Source: Terriglobus sp. (lineage in GTDB: Bacteria; Acidobacteriota; Terriglobia; Terriglobales; Acidobacteriaceae). From it: a stretch of DNA of 10,773 nt. Location of the stretch: positions 1 to 10,773 of the forward strand of contig JAHFTZ010000035.1 of NCBI GenBank assembly GCA_023265355.1, read 5' to 3'. The notes below the pieces were generated by a model. That model searched no databases and was not told the DNA's origin. It saw only the letters and a list, made by a program, of their open reading frames with translations. Numbering within the stretch: position 1 is the stretch's first letter; every line of letters begins with the position of its first letter. The position numbers and the translations under genes were made by a program. Shown piece after piece: positions 1 to 8,054 of this stretch.

Positions 1-17
1 ACCTTAAATCCTCGAAT

Positions 18-2504
18 TTGAAGCTCATTGGGCGCTACGGCATTCTCGGCGAGATTGGTCGTGGAGGCATGGGAGTTGTCTACCGCGGAGTGGACAAGCT
101 GATCGGTAGAGATGTTGCCATAAAGACATTGACAGAGGTCACTCCCGAGTTGCGTGACCGCTTCTATGTAGAAGCGCGCTCGGGAATGTTGAGTCATCCG
201 AACATCGTCACCGTCTATGAAGTCGGAGAACACGATGGAAGTCCTTTTATCGCGATGGAGTTTCTACCAGGTGAATCTCTGGAGTGGGTGTTGCGAGAGC
301 GCGGTCGCATGCCTCTTCTGGAAACACTCTCGATCGCCGAGCAACTCTGTGCGGGACTGGGATACGCCCATCAGTCTGGCTTGATCCACCGAGATGTGAA
401 ACCTGCGAATGTCATCGTGCTGCGCGACGGACAGGTTAAGATTGTCGATTTTGGAATTGCGCGGCTCACAGATCAGATGAGCCGCCTGACCAAGCCGGAC
501 GCCTTGCTTGGTACATTTCACTATATCGCCCCGGAGAGGCTTAAAGGAGAGATGAGCGACAGTCGCGCGGACATCTGGTCTTTGGGCGTAATGCTCTATG
601 AGATGGTCACTGGCGAACTACCTTTTCGAGGCAAAGATGTCTCTGCCTTGTACCGGGTAATGCATGAGCCGTACGTTCCAGTGCGATCCGTTGTGAACGA
701 TGTGCCGGAGGCGCTGACGGCGGTCCTCGATCGGGCCCTGGCTAAGGATGTGAAATTACGCTATGCAACGACTGAAGAGATGGCGGTGGATCTTCAGGTT
801 GTGGGAGAAGGCTTCAAGCAAGAGCGTGTGGGCTATCTGCTGGATACAGCACGTCGGCTGTGCGGCCAGGGCGAGTTTGCAAGCGCGCGAACTGTTGTGC
901 TGCAGGCCCAGCGCATTAGCCCGCGAGATTTGAAGGCTAAGTTGCTCCTGCAAGAAGTGCAGGACAGGCTCAATTCTCTCCAGCGTGGCGAACAGATCCG
1001 GCAAGTCATGGAGCAGGCGGAGGAAGCGACGGCAGCACGTCAGTTCGATGACGCCATCACCTTTTTTACCCAGGCCGACAGGCTTGACCAGGAAAAATCC
1101 TTCGGCATCACCGCGAGACTCGAACAAGTGAGGACGCTGAAGGATCAGGCACAGCGCGTTCGATCTCTCTGGGGGCAGGCAAATGATGCACGGAGCAAGG
1201 GAGATCTGATCCAGGCCGAGGAGTTTCTTTCGGAAGCTCTGCGGATTGACGAGAAGAACACGGACCTCAAAAACGCTCGCTCCATCGTATTGCGGGAGAT
1301 CAAGCAAAGGCAGCGGGCGGGAGAGGTTGAACGGTTGGTGAGTTCTGCGCGTGAAGAGTACAGCGCGCGAAGGTATACCGAAGCCATCGTTCGCTTACGC
1401 GAAGCGGCTGAAATCGACCCGACAGACGGTGAATTGCAGGATCTGCTTCTTTCAGCAACCACGAGACAAAAGGAAGAGCGTCGTCGCATTCTGCTGGACC
1501 GGATCGTAGGTGAGATTCAAGACTGCCTTGAAATTCCCGACTTCGAGCGAGCCGAGGATCAGGTAAGCCGGGCGCTGGAAACGCTTCCATCCGAGCCGGT
1601 CTTACTGCGTATGAAATCGGAGATTGAAAGGAAAAAGAGTGAATCTGCGTTGGCGCAGCTGGTGCGCTCGGCGACTCTGGAAGCGCAACAGTTACTGACT
1701 GATGATCCAGACCGCGCACTTGCCGTTGTCAAAGCGGCGCTGCAGCAGGCACCCCACGAAGAAAACCTAATACAGTTTCGCGCCAAGCTGGAGGAACATC
1801 TTCGACAGTTGGCCAGAGAGAGGCTGCGTGAGAAACGGTTGAGCGACGCACGCGCTTCGATCCAGGCGGAAAAGTATGACGAAGCGATTCGTACACTAGA
1901 GTCCGCCAAGGCCGAGGGGGACCAGCGGCAGGAGGTCCAGGAACTGTTGGCTTCTGCCCGGGCTGGGCAAAGGGCGAAGCAGCCAGAAGCTCGGATAGGG
2001 AAGGACGCACAATCCAAGGCTGCGCAAGGGAAGCACGTCGCGAAGCACGCGACGCAGGAGAGGAAGGGACCTGCAGCGACTTCGGGTAAGACGGGCTCAA
2101 AGAGAACAGCGCTGGGATTTTTGGGGCTTGCTCTGGTTGTATCCGCAGCTGTCGGATTCTGGCATACCCGTCACGCAACTCCTTCAGCTGTGGCCCGGCC
2201 GTCTCCAAATTCAATCACTCCGGTGAGCACGCCACGAACCTACCTCGACGTGAATGCGTCGCCATGGGCTGTCGTGATGTCCGTGCAGAACGCCGCAGGG
2301 AACAATCTCGATCTCAAGGGCAAGGAGCTCACGACCCCGCTTCGATTGGACGACGTTCCTGCCGGCTCGTACGTCGTGACTTTGAAGGGCGGAGATGAAA
2401 AGACGCAGACAGTCCACTGCGTGGCCGGTCCAAGGGAGCATCCTTGCGTGGCTGTATTCGACACACCAGAGATGCATGAAGTGTTGACGGGAGAGCAGCC
2501 ATGA
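18..2504 (+). CDS. Transmembrane Ser/Thr protein kinase with helical-repeat region and PEGA-like outer domain (PpkA-like role)
   Basis: An 828-residue Hanks-type kinase, probably controlling the adjacent T6SS by phosphorylation. The kinase domain (about 7-260) is complete: Gly-rich loop GRGGMG (14-19), Lys36 in AIK, Glu52 in the C helix, HRDVKPAN (124-131), DFG (144-146), APE (171-173). It is an RD kinase with Thr/Ser in the activation loop (T151, S155, T158, T166). About seven TPR-like helical repeats of 52-58 residues follow (272-655), then a Lys-rich linker (655-697), one membrane segment (about 698-714) and a small beta-rich domain (740-815) with PEGA-like SPW and PAGSYVVTL motifs, predicted periplasmic. 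The start is TTG at 18, chosen because M-K-x-I-G-R-Y-x-I matches recalled kinase N-termini. No ribosome site is visible and the frame is open to the left edge, so the true start could lie upstream. It overlaps the next gene by ATGA. Unlike Pseudomonas PpkA, no von Willebrand A domain is seen. Kinase identity is near certain; its T6SS target is inferred from context. Confidence 0.96.
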   Translation: MKLIGRYGILGEIGRGGMGVVYRGVDKLIGRDVAIKTLTEVTPELRDRFYVEARSGMLSHPNIVTVYEVGEHDGSPFIAMEFLPGESLEWVLRERGRMPLLETLSIAEQLCAGLGYAHQSGLIHRDVKPANVIVLRDGQVKIVDFGIARLTDQMSRLTKPDALLGTFHYIAPERLKGEMSDSRADIWSLGVMLYEMVTGELPFRGKDVSALYRVMHEPYVPVRSVVNDVPEALTAVLDRALAKDVKLRYATTEEMAVDLQVVGEGFKQERVGYLLDTARRLCGQGEFASARTVVLQAQRISPRDLKAKLLLQEVQDRLNSLQRGEQIRQVMEQAEEATAARQFDDAITFFTQADRLDQEKSFGITARLEQVRTLKDQAQRVRSLWGQANDARSKGDLIQAEEFLSEALRIDEKNTDLKNARSIVLREIKQRQRAGEVERLVSSAREEYSARRYTEAIVRLREAAEIDPTDGELQDLLLSATTRQKEERRRILLDRIVGEIQDCLEIPDFERAEDQVSRALETLPSEPVLLRMKSEIERKKSESALAQLVRSATLEAQQLLTDDPDRALAVVKAALQQAPHEENLIQFRAKLEEHLRQLARERLREKRLSDARASIQAEKYDEAIRTLESAKAEGDQRQEVQELLASARAGQRAKQPEARIGKDAQSKAAQGKHVAKHATQERKGPAATSGKTGSKRTALGFLGLALVVSAAVGFWHTRHATPSAVARPSPNSITPVSTPRTYLDVNASPWAVVMSVQNAAGNNLDLKGKELTTPLRLDDVPAGSYVVTLKGGDEKTQTVHCVAGPREHPCVAVFDTPEMHEVLTGEQP

Positions 2505-3796
2505 AATTAGGTCTTAGGCGCCGTGGCTTGTTGCTCGCTTCTATTTATGTGATCTTTCTGACCTTCCCGCTCCTCGCAGATGATCAGACGGATCGGCTGC
2601 GCGGCCTCGCAAAAGAAGCGAAGGCTGAGGGAAAGCTCGACCAGGTTGCAACCTATCTTTGTCAGGCGGCGGCCATTGATGCGAAGAAGTACGAAAAGCA
2701 CTGTGAACGCGCTCGCTCGGATGCCAGCGTAAGGCTGCAGGAGTTCGAGGGCGATTTTGGGAACGGCAAATTTGAGTTCGATCACAAGGATTACGCAGGC
2801 TCGATCCGTGATCTAAAAAAAATTCTTTATGGGCCGCACATGGGTGAAGCCGCGCGGTTGATCGAGCGAGCAAAGGCACTTCAAATGGGGAATGCCGATC
2901 CGACGGGGATGCCCCTGCTGCGGACGGCTCAGGCTGCGTACGAACATGGCTCGTTCGATGTAGCAGCGGCAGCCGCAAGCAAAGTCACTGCAGTGAATTT
3001 GAAGCCAGCTGCCATACAAATTCTGAACAATATCAAGATCTATCAGGCCACGCTCGCGGAGGCGGAAGCGCTTGAACGTCATGGGGATTTGAAGGAGGCA
3101 CAGAATAAGTACAAATTTGCACTCAGCATAAAGGCAAATGGGCCGGGGAATCCGACGGAAGGTGTGCAAAGGATCGCTGCCTCCCTGGCGCAGCAGAAGC
3201 TCGATGCGGAGAAGGCACAGGCGGCAAAGGCGGATCCGCTCGCTTTGAAAAATGCACTCGCGAAAGCACAGCAGGATGAGAAACAGGGTAACTGGAAGAG
3301 CGCTCTTACTGATTACGATGCGGTGCTTTCTCTGGATAGTAGCCAGGCCGAAGCAACTCAAGGAAAACAGAGAGTACTGGCTCAGATACGGCAGTCCGCT
3401 AACTCAAGCAAGAACCTCCTCCGTAAGAAAGACGGTTCCAAAGACGTAAATAGTCCTTTGGCAAGCGGAGCGCATGCAGAGGATCTGCTCGAGGTTCAAT
3501 TGGAGAAGGGAATACAAGCCTTTTACGCCTCAGAGTTTTCAGAAGCCAATCATGACCTCGTGGAGTATCTCAATGCGGGTGGCGGGACATATAAAGGCGC
3601 GGCACATTTCTATCTGGCAGCCTGCTTATGGTCGCAGGCGCTTCTTGCAGATCCGAAGGATACGCATGTCTCAAGCTGGCAGCAAGACGCGCGCGAGCAC
3701 TTCAGACTTGCAGGTTTGGAGAAGTATAAGCCCATCGAAAGACTCATCTCTCCGCGAATCTTCGCCGAGTGGAAGAGCATGGAGCGGCCGCAGTGA
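2501..3796 (+). CDS. Exported TPR-like helical-repeat protein, kinase partner candidate
   Basis: A 431-residue protein of no recognised family. The N-terminus is a signal peptide or uncleaved anchor: basic MKLGLRRR, then a hydrophobic stretch (about 9-25) with possible cleavage after Ala26 (PLLA/DD). There is no lipobox Cys. The rest is Ala/Lys-rich and helical, with about six TPR-like units starting near 32, 82, 139, 186, 248 and 330. Each has the G/D-x-F/W/L-x-x-A core (for example GDLKEA, GNWKSA, SEFSEA). A linker rich in Ser, Lys and Asn (298-325) separates the last unit. The ATG overlaps the kinase stop (ATGA) and follows GGGAGAG at 2489-2495, so it is well placed for coupled translation. 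The unit layout resembles the repeat region of the kinase, suggesting shared ancestry or binding. Export, and binding to the kinase's outer domain, are inferences. If the N-terminus is not cleaved, the protein would be membrane-anchored facing the periplasm. Confidence 0.85.
   Translation: MKLGLRRRGLLLASIYVIFLTFPLLADDQTDRLRGLAKEAKAEGKLDQVATYLCQAAAIDAKKYEKHCERARSDASVRLQEFEGDFGNGKFEFDHKDYAGSIRDLKKILYGPHMGEAARLIERAKALQMGNADPTGMPLLRTAQAAYEHGSFDVAAAAASKVTAVNLKPAAIQILNNIKIYQATLAEAEALERHGDLKEAQNKYKFALSIKANGPGNPTEGVQRIAASLAQQKLDAEKAQAAKADPLALKNALAKAQQDEKQGNWKSALTDYDAVLSLDSSQAEATQGKQRVLAQIRQSANSSKNLLRKKDGSKDVNSPLASGAHAEDLLEVQLEKGIQAFYASEFSEANHDLVEYLNAGGGTYKGAAHFYLAACLWSQALLADPKDTHVSSWQQDAREHFRLAGLEKYKPIERLISPRIFAEWKSMERPQ
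3781..3784 (+). promoter_or_regulatory. Shine-Dalgarno GGAG that decides the phosphatase start
   Basis: GGAG lies 8 nt before the GTG at 3793, whose last two bases are the first two of the upstream gene's TGA (GTGA overlap). The in-frame GTG at 3769 has no comparable purine-rich site, so 3793 is the better start. Confidence 0.7.
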
Positions 3797-4587
3797 GCAC
3801 GAACGAGATCGCCAAGGCAGAGAAAATCTATTCTCATCGCGACGCGGCCGTACAAGGATTGGGTGTTGCTGTTGAGGTCGCCGCCCTCTCAGATGTCGGT
3901 CGCACACGCTCGGTCAATGAAGACAGCTTCGGGTACGATCTCGAGCTTGGTCTATTCGTGGTTTGCGATGGAATGGGCGGCATGGCCGCTGGAGAAGTCG
4001 CGAGCAGGACAGCAGTCGATCAACTCATGCTGCACTACGAAGAACTGCGTTCCAATGAATCCTCCCTAGAAGAGCATGTGCGCGAAGCGATTCTTAGAGC
4101 GAACCAGGATGTATGGCAGACATCTCGCGAAAACCATCACTTACGTGGAATGGGTACCACTCTTGTTGCAGCTTGTGTCCAGGGTAATCATATTGTCATC
4201 GGCAATGTTGGAGACAGCCGAGCATATTTCCTTAGGGAAGGGGGCTGCGTTCAGGTAACGCGCGACCACTCGTACGTGGCGGAACAGATCGCCCGTGGTG
4301 CGACGGAGCAAACACAGGTGCCTCTTGCCTCGCTACGGCAGTGGATCACGCGCGCTGTCGGGATAGAGAAAAAAGTTCAACCCGATATGTTCCTGGCGGA
4401 AGTTAAGGTCGGTGACATTGTGCTTCTTGCCAGTGACGGGCTGACACGCTATGCCGAGGCGCAGGTCATCGCACAGCGTCTGAGCGGAACGACGAGCCTC
4501 GCGGAGGCTTGCCGCGGACTGGTGGATCTTGCCTTAGAAGGCGGAGCAGAGGACAACGTTACCTGTCTCCTGTTCCGCATCCTCTAG
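3793..4587 (+). CDS. PP2C-family Ser/Thr protein phosphatase (PppA/Stp1-like)
   Basis: A 264-residue cytoplasmic, metal-dependent phosphatase that would reverse phosphorylation by the kinase encoded two genes upstream. All PP2C metal-site motifs are present: GRTRSVNED (36-44), CDGMGG (58-63), GMGTTL (119-124), NVGDSR (138-143), LLASDGLT (211-218) and EDNVT (253-257). The length is normal for a bacterial single-domain PP2C and there is no membrane segment. About 28 extra residues precede the catalytic core. The start is GTG at 3793, overlapping the preceding stop as GTGA and served by GGAG at 3781-3784; a GTG at 3769 would add 8 residues. In Pseudomonas, PppA opposes PpkA on the FHA protein of the T6SS. 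The same opposition is inferred here from gene order, although no FHA gene is in the window. It is the last gene of the + strand cassette and converges with tssM. Confidence 0.96.
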   Translation: MSTNEIAKAEKIYSHRDAAVQGLGVAVEVAALSDVGRTRSVNEDSFGYDLELGLFVVCDGMGGMAAGEVASRTAVDQLMLHYEELRSNESSLEEHVREAILRANQDVWQTSRENHHLRGMGTTLVAACVQGNHIVIGNVGDSRAYFLREGGCVQVTRDHSYVAEQIARGATEQTQVPLASLRQWITRAVGIEKKVQPDMFLAEVKVGDIVLLASDGLTRYAEAQVIAQRLSGTTSLAEACRGLVDLALEGGAEDNVTCLLFRIL

Positions 4588-4616
4588 CAGTGCCCTAAGC
4601 TTACCCCTTTTGCTAG
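4584..4616. terminator. Weak hairpin between convergent operons, possible bidirectional terminator
   Basis: CTAGCA (4584-4589) is the exact complement of TGCTAG (4611-4616), extendable by one G-T pair, around a loop of about 20 nt. It covers the phosphatase stop codon and most of the 41-nt convergent gap. The stem is short and AT-containing, the loop is large and there is no strong T-run after it, so termination here is only a possibility. Confidence 0.25.
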
Positions 4617-4628
4617 TCAAGGATCGTT

Positions 4629-7600
4629 TCAATGCGCAATCCGCGTTGTGCATTGCAGGCCGTTTAGCGCCCCCGGAACCAGAAGGCTCGCCCCCGGACC
4701 GGAAAACTCGATTCGCTCGGTCAGTGGTGTCCCGTGAATGACGATGGGCGTGTTTGATATTTCGAGAGGATATGCAAGCCGTGCCGGATCGCCGCTCTGT
4801 TCGAGTTTGCCGCGATCCGCGAGGTGGAAGAGCGCCCACGTTCCGCTGAACTGCAGAGGAAGGCTTCCGCTTCCATAGCTCGCAATCAATTCTGCATTCT
4901 GAGACATCGGCGCCGACCACGTGAAAGTGCGTGAGACATCGGCGCCAGTAAGGCTCTGAGCATCGACGGTGAAGGTCACACTCCGAATCTCCTTCGAGCG
5001 CAGGATGTGTGCGTTGAACGTCACCGTTGGCACAGTGGCTCCGGCAGGGAAGAACTGAGTTGAAAGTGCGGCCATCCGATTGAAGAACTGTAGAAACGCT
5101 GCGGTGGGTTTGATAGGCGCATTGGGTGCGGCAACCCAGGTACTGCCTTGTTGGACGATCAGTGATTTAAGCGATGCATCGTAGAAAGTCCAGAGTGCGC
5201 CCGAACCTGGTTTGAAGATCGAGGTAATTTCGGCGGCTGTAGCCTCAAGCGTGGCTCCACGGGAGAAGGGGTACTTGGCGGTCAAGGCTGACACGCTGCT
5301 GCAAAATCCGACGCCAGCAAGGTTTGTCTGTTGCGGACGTTCTCCACGGACGGTGTCCTCGACAGAGGTGATCGGCGCCTGGAGCAGACTGATGACGATT
5401 TGCTCAACGTGTCCCTGCGGATCGATATTGAACGATTGCGATGTCTGACCCACGGCGCCGTGAGCGGCAACTGCCGCGCTGATGACCGGCTGAGTTGCTG
5501 CAGGATTATTCGCCGCAGTCGTGTCCTGATTAAACTGAGAGATAGCGCCCTGGAGACTTATGAGTCCGTTGATGTAGCTGCTGTTGCTGCCAGCGATAAA
5601 CCGGTTAGCACTATCCGGAGGAACCAAAGCCTGCACTGGCTGAAACTGGTGTGCAATCGCCGGGCTGGCTGCGGCCGTATGGTGCGATGCGGTGAAGATA
5701 AGCGCGAGGAGCGCCGAATTGGGGGAAGACAAACTCTGTAATTTTTGTTGCGCGTCCTGCAGACTGCGATAACGCACAATCACAGCGGAGCGTAAGAAAG
5801 TGTGCCATTGGGCTGTGAAGTCGGCGGTGTACCGATCCATAAGCTTCTGTGTGAGTTGAGCGAGTTGCACGGAAGGCGCAGTCTGGCTACCTAGAACCCA
5901 ATCTTCTCCTCTGAGGAAGTGGTCTGGATGCTGCAATGCTTTCTGTAAGTAGGTGAAGCCGTCGCGCGTAAAAGCACCAGGCACGACGTGTGGCTCGACT
6001 ACCGTTGCGACCGATCCAGGGTAGAGCCGGTTGAAGTCCACAGCTGCTGTGGCCTGATTCGCAGCCGCGATCATGTTCTGATAAATGCGATCGAATCCAC
6101 CAAAACTGTCGAGATACGAGCGAGCTTCGGTGACAGCGGGCATGGATGGAGCTATGTGGAACGGCTCTGTGTGTCGGATCTCTTCAGCGTAGAAAGCAAA
6201 CTGACGCTCGGCAAGTTCGCTTTGTAGAGCTGATTCCTGAGGTCGCCCATTGAGCCAGAAGCGAAGAAGGACGGGCGGCAGGAAGTCCGCTGTACTCTTC
6301 TCGGGATTGGACGTTGTGATGAGGTAAGCGCGAAGGGAATTATATGCAGCAAAGTAATCCGAATCGGCGGGTGCGTTTGCAGGCAAGGCGCCAAGATTCG
6401 CGACAAGATGTTTCTGCGTACTCGCCAGAAGCAGCTGCTGAAACCGATCGAAGTAGAGCCTCCGCGCGGGGGAGATCAGCGAATCGCCATGGAATAGCCC
6501 CCACCTAAGCGAGAGCGGCGCTCCATTTTGCTCATATCCTTTCAGTTCCTCGATCACGGAACGAAGGCGATCAAGGTTTGCTAATTGCGAAGTAGATGCC
6601 AGTGTTTCTAGTGGACTACCAGCGGGAAGCGCCGCTTCAGCCGCCTGGATTTCCTGTTGGAGGCGTGCGTTGTTGCGGTAAGAGACAGTTAGGCCGGTGC
6701 ACCAGATCAGAAGAAGAGCAGATACGGTGGCAAAAAAAAGACGGCGGAGGATATAGACGCGCTTGCTGGTTTGATCCTCGGCGAGTTCCTTACGGTCGGC
6801 AAATACATTGCTAAAGAGGTGAGGCAGGAAGCACCATTGCGCGGTCTTTTGGGTCACGACCTGGGCTACGGGGCGCGGGCTGTTGGCTGCCAGATTTTTG
6901 AGGGAAAAGACACCGGTTGCTTCGGCATCTGTCTGTGCTTGACGGCGCTCGGTCGCAGGGACGCTGACAGCCTGTTCCGAGAGGTGTGCACGTACTCCCG
7001 TGAAGTAGAAGCCATGCAAGTGAGGGTTCGCGCTGAGATGACTGGGCCGAGTAAGTTCGACAAGATAAGAGACGAGGTTGTTGCGGAGCTTAGCCATCTC
7101 CCTGGGAAACTCGTAGACAGGTGCTGCCGTGTTTCGACCGTCCTCGCGAGCGAGAAGTTCTAAACGAAACTCGCCGAGTGAAAAGAAGAGCTGATCGAGA
7201 GACGACGATATGGAACTGGTTACCTCCTCTGCATAAAGTCGGCCCGACGAAGGATGGCGTGGGAGCGAAACACCCAAAGGCGCGGAGATCTCCTCCGTGG
7301 ACAGATGACGCACAAATTCGCCGAAGCCTGGGATCCGGTCGAGTTTGGTCAGCACCACGTAAACAGGGAGATTGGTCCCGAGCTGGCGCGCAAGGGCCCG
7401 GAGCATGCCATTCGTCTCCCGCGCGAGTGCCATCAAGGATGTCGCGGCGTCCGGGCCAAAGAAGGATTCGCAACTCGTGCAGACGATTGCTGCACGGAAT
7501 GGCGGTTTCTTCCCGAGAGCGGTCTGATACATCTTGGGTCGTGTCAGACGCAACATCTGGTTCCACAGTTGGGAACTGTTGCGGACGGCCTCACCAGCTT

Positions 7601-8054
7601 CTACGATCACATTTTCGCCGGTGTACCAGACATTTGCGCGCGAGGTAGCGGCCACCGTTTGGTCCCGGTATACCTCCCCTGCCAGCAACTCAGGATCGAG
7701 ACCGGATCTCAGAACGGTTGTTGTTTTCGCAGAGTTAGGCCCACCAAGCAGATAAAGCAGAGGCGTAGAAGCGAGCGATCGACTGCCGGCTCGCTGTGAA
7801 GAGTTGAGATGACGTTGCGCGTTGCGCACCAGCGTGTTGAGCTCCGAAGTGTCGTGCGGGTTTGAATCGCGCGTTGGAAGGTGCTTCGAGTCCCGCTGAA
7901 AAAACAATACCGCGCCTGCCGCTGCCACGCCAACAATCAGAAGGACTAAGCGGACGACAAGCAGTCCGGCACCGTGGAGATGGAGCAGAGGACCGGAAAG
8001 CCAGGCGAGGATCGCGGAGACAGCGACGAAGAGAGAAGCAACAAAGTAAATCAC
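4629..8054 (-). CDS. tssM: TssM (IcmF-like) T6SS inner-membrane complex subunit
   Basis: At 1141 residues it is full length for TssM, which spans the inner membrane and forms the periplasmic channel of the T6SS with TssL. Two N-terminal membrane segments (about 3-20 and 28-52) precede a cytoplasmic NTPase-like domain, a third segment (about 438-456) follows, and the remainder is periplasmic. Landmarks are the P-loop-like GGPNSAKTT (104-112), VLTKLDRIPGFGEF (234-247) and HGFYFTGVR (347-355). The C-terminal beta-sandwich region contains FSGTWALFHLAD, close to the WALF motif of the TssM C-terminus. The nucleotide site is odd: the second P-loop Gly is Ala109, and the usual D-T-A-G after the P-loop reads V-E-A-G (151-154). 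GTG start at 8054, preceded by strong GGAGAGG (8060-8066), overlaps the tssL TAG by one base. It is the last gene of the tssK-tssL-tssM run in this window. Confidence 0.97.
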   Translation of the reverse strand: MIYFVASLFVAVSAILAWLSGPLLHLHGAGLLVVRLVLLIVGVAAAGAVLFFQRDSKHLPTRDSNPHDTSELNTLVRNAQRHLNSSQRAGSRSLASTPLLYLLGGPNSAKTTTVLRSGLDPELLAGEVYRDQTVAATSRANVWYTGENVIVEAGEAVRNSSQLWNQMLRLTRPKMYQTALGKKPPFRAAIVCTSCESFFGPDAATSLMALARETNGMLRALARQLGTNLPVYVVLTKLDRIPGFGEFVRHLSTEEISAPLGVSLPRHPSSGRLYAEEVTSSISSSLDQLFFSLGEFRLELLAREDGRNTAAPVYEFPREMAKLRNNLVSYLVELTRPSHLSANPHLHGFYFTGVRAHLSEQAVSVPATERRQAQTDAEATGVFSLKNLAANSPRPVAQVVTQKTAQWCFLPHLFSNVFADRKELAEDQTSKRVYILRRLFFATVSALLLIWCTGLTVSYRNNARLQQEIQAAEAALPAGSPLETLASTSQLANLDRLRSVIEELKGYEQNGAPLSLRWGLFHGDSLISPARRLYFDRFQQLLLASTQKHLVANLGALPANAPADSDYFAAYNSLRAYLITTSNPEKSTADFLPPVLLRFWLNGRPQESALQSELAERQFAFYAEEIRHTEPFHIAPSMPAVTEARSYLDSFGGFDRIYQNMIAAANQATAAVDFNRLYPGSVATVVEPHVVPGAFTRDGFTYLQKALQHPDHFLRGEDWVLGSQTAPSVQLAQLTQKLMDRYTADFTAQWHTFLRSAVIVRYRSLQDAQQKLQSLSSPNSALLALIFTASHHTAAASPAIAHQFQPVQALVPPDSANRFIAGSNSSYINGLISLQGAISQFNQDTTAANNPAATQPVISAAVAAHGAVGQTSQSFNIDPQGHVEQIVISLLQAPITSVEDTVRGERPQQTNLAGVGFCSSVSALTAKYPFSRGATLEATAAEITSIFKPGSGALWTFYDASLKSLIVQQGSTWVAAPNAPIKPTAAFLQFFNRMAALSTQFFPAGATVPTVTFNAHILRSKEIRSVTFTVDAQSLTGADVSRTFTWSAPMSQNAELIASYGSGSLPLQFSGTWALFHLADRGKLEQSGDPARLAYPLEISNTPIVIHGTPLTERIEFSGPGASLLVPGALNGLQCTTRIAH
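4900..4946. repeat. 15-bp direct repeat inside tssM
   Basis: TGAGACATCGGCGCC occurs at 4900-4914 and again at 4932-4946. The 32-bp offset is not a multiple of three, so the copies encode different residues (GADVS and SAPMSQ on the tssM strand). No function is apparent and it may be chance or the trace of a small local duplication. Confidence 0.5.

Noticed and set aside
756..1307. Minus-strand open frames of 114-183 codons beneath the kinase gene
   Set aside because: They mirror the helical-repeat coding region, whose codon bias produces long antisense frames; products are Arg/Ser/Leu-rich and unrecognisable.
6596..7163. Plus-strand frames over the middle of tssM
   Set aside because: Fully antisense to a full-length tssM, with no ribosome site or family resemblance.
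7254..7799. Plus-strand open frame of 181 codons inside tssM
   Set aside because: It is antisense to the well-identified P-loop and TKLD region of tssM and its product is Arg/Gly-rich with no recognisable domain.
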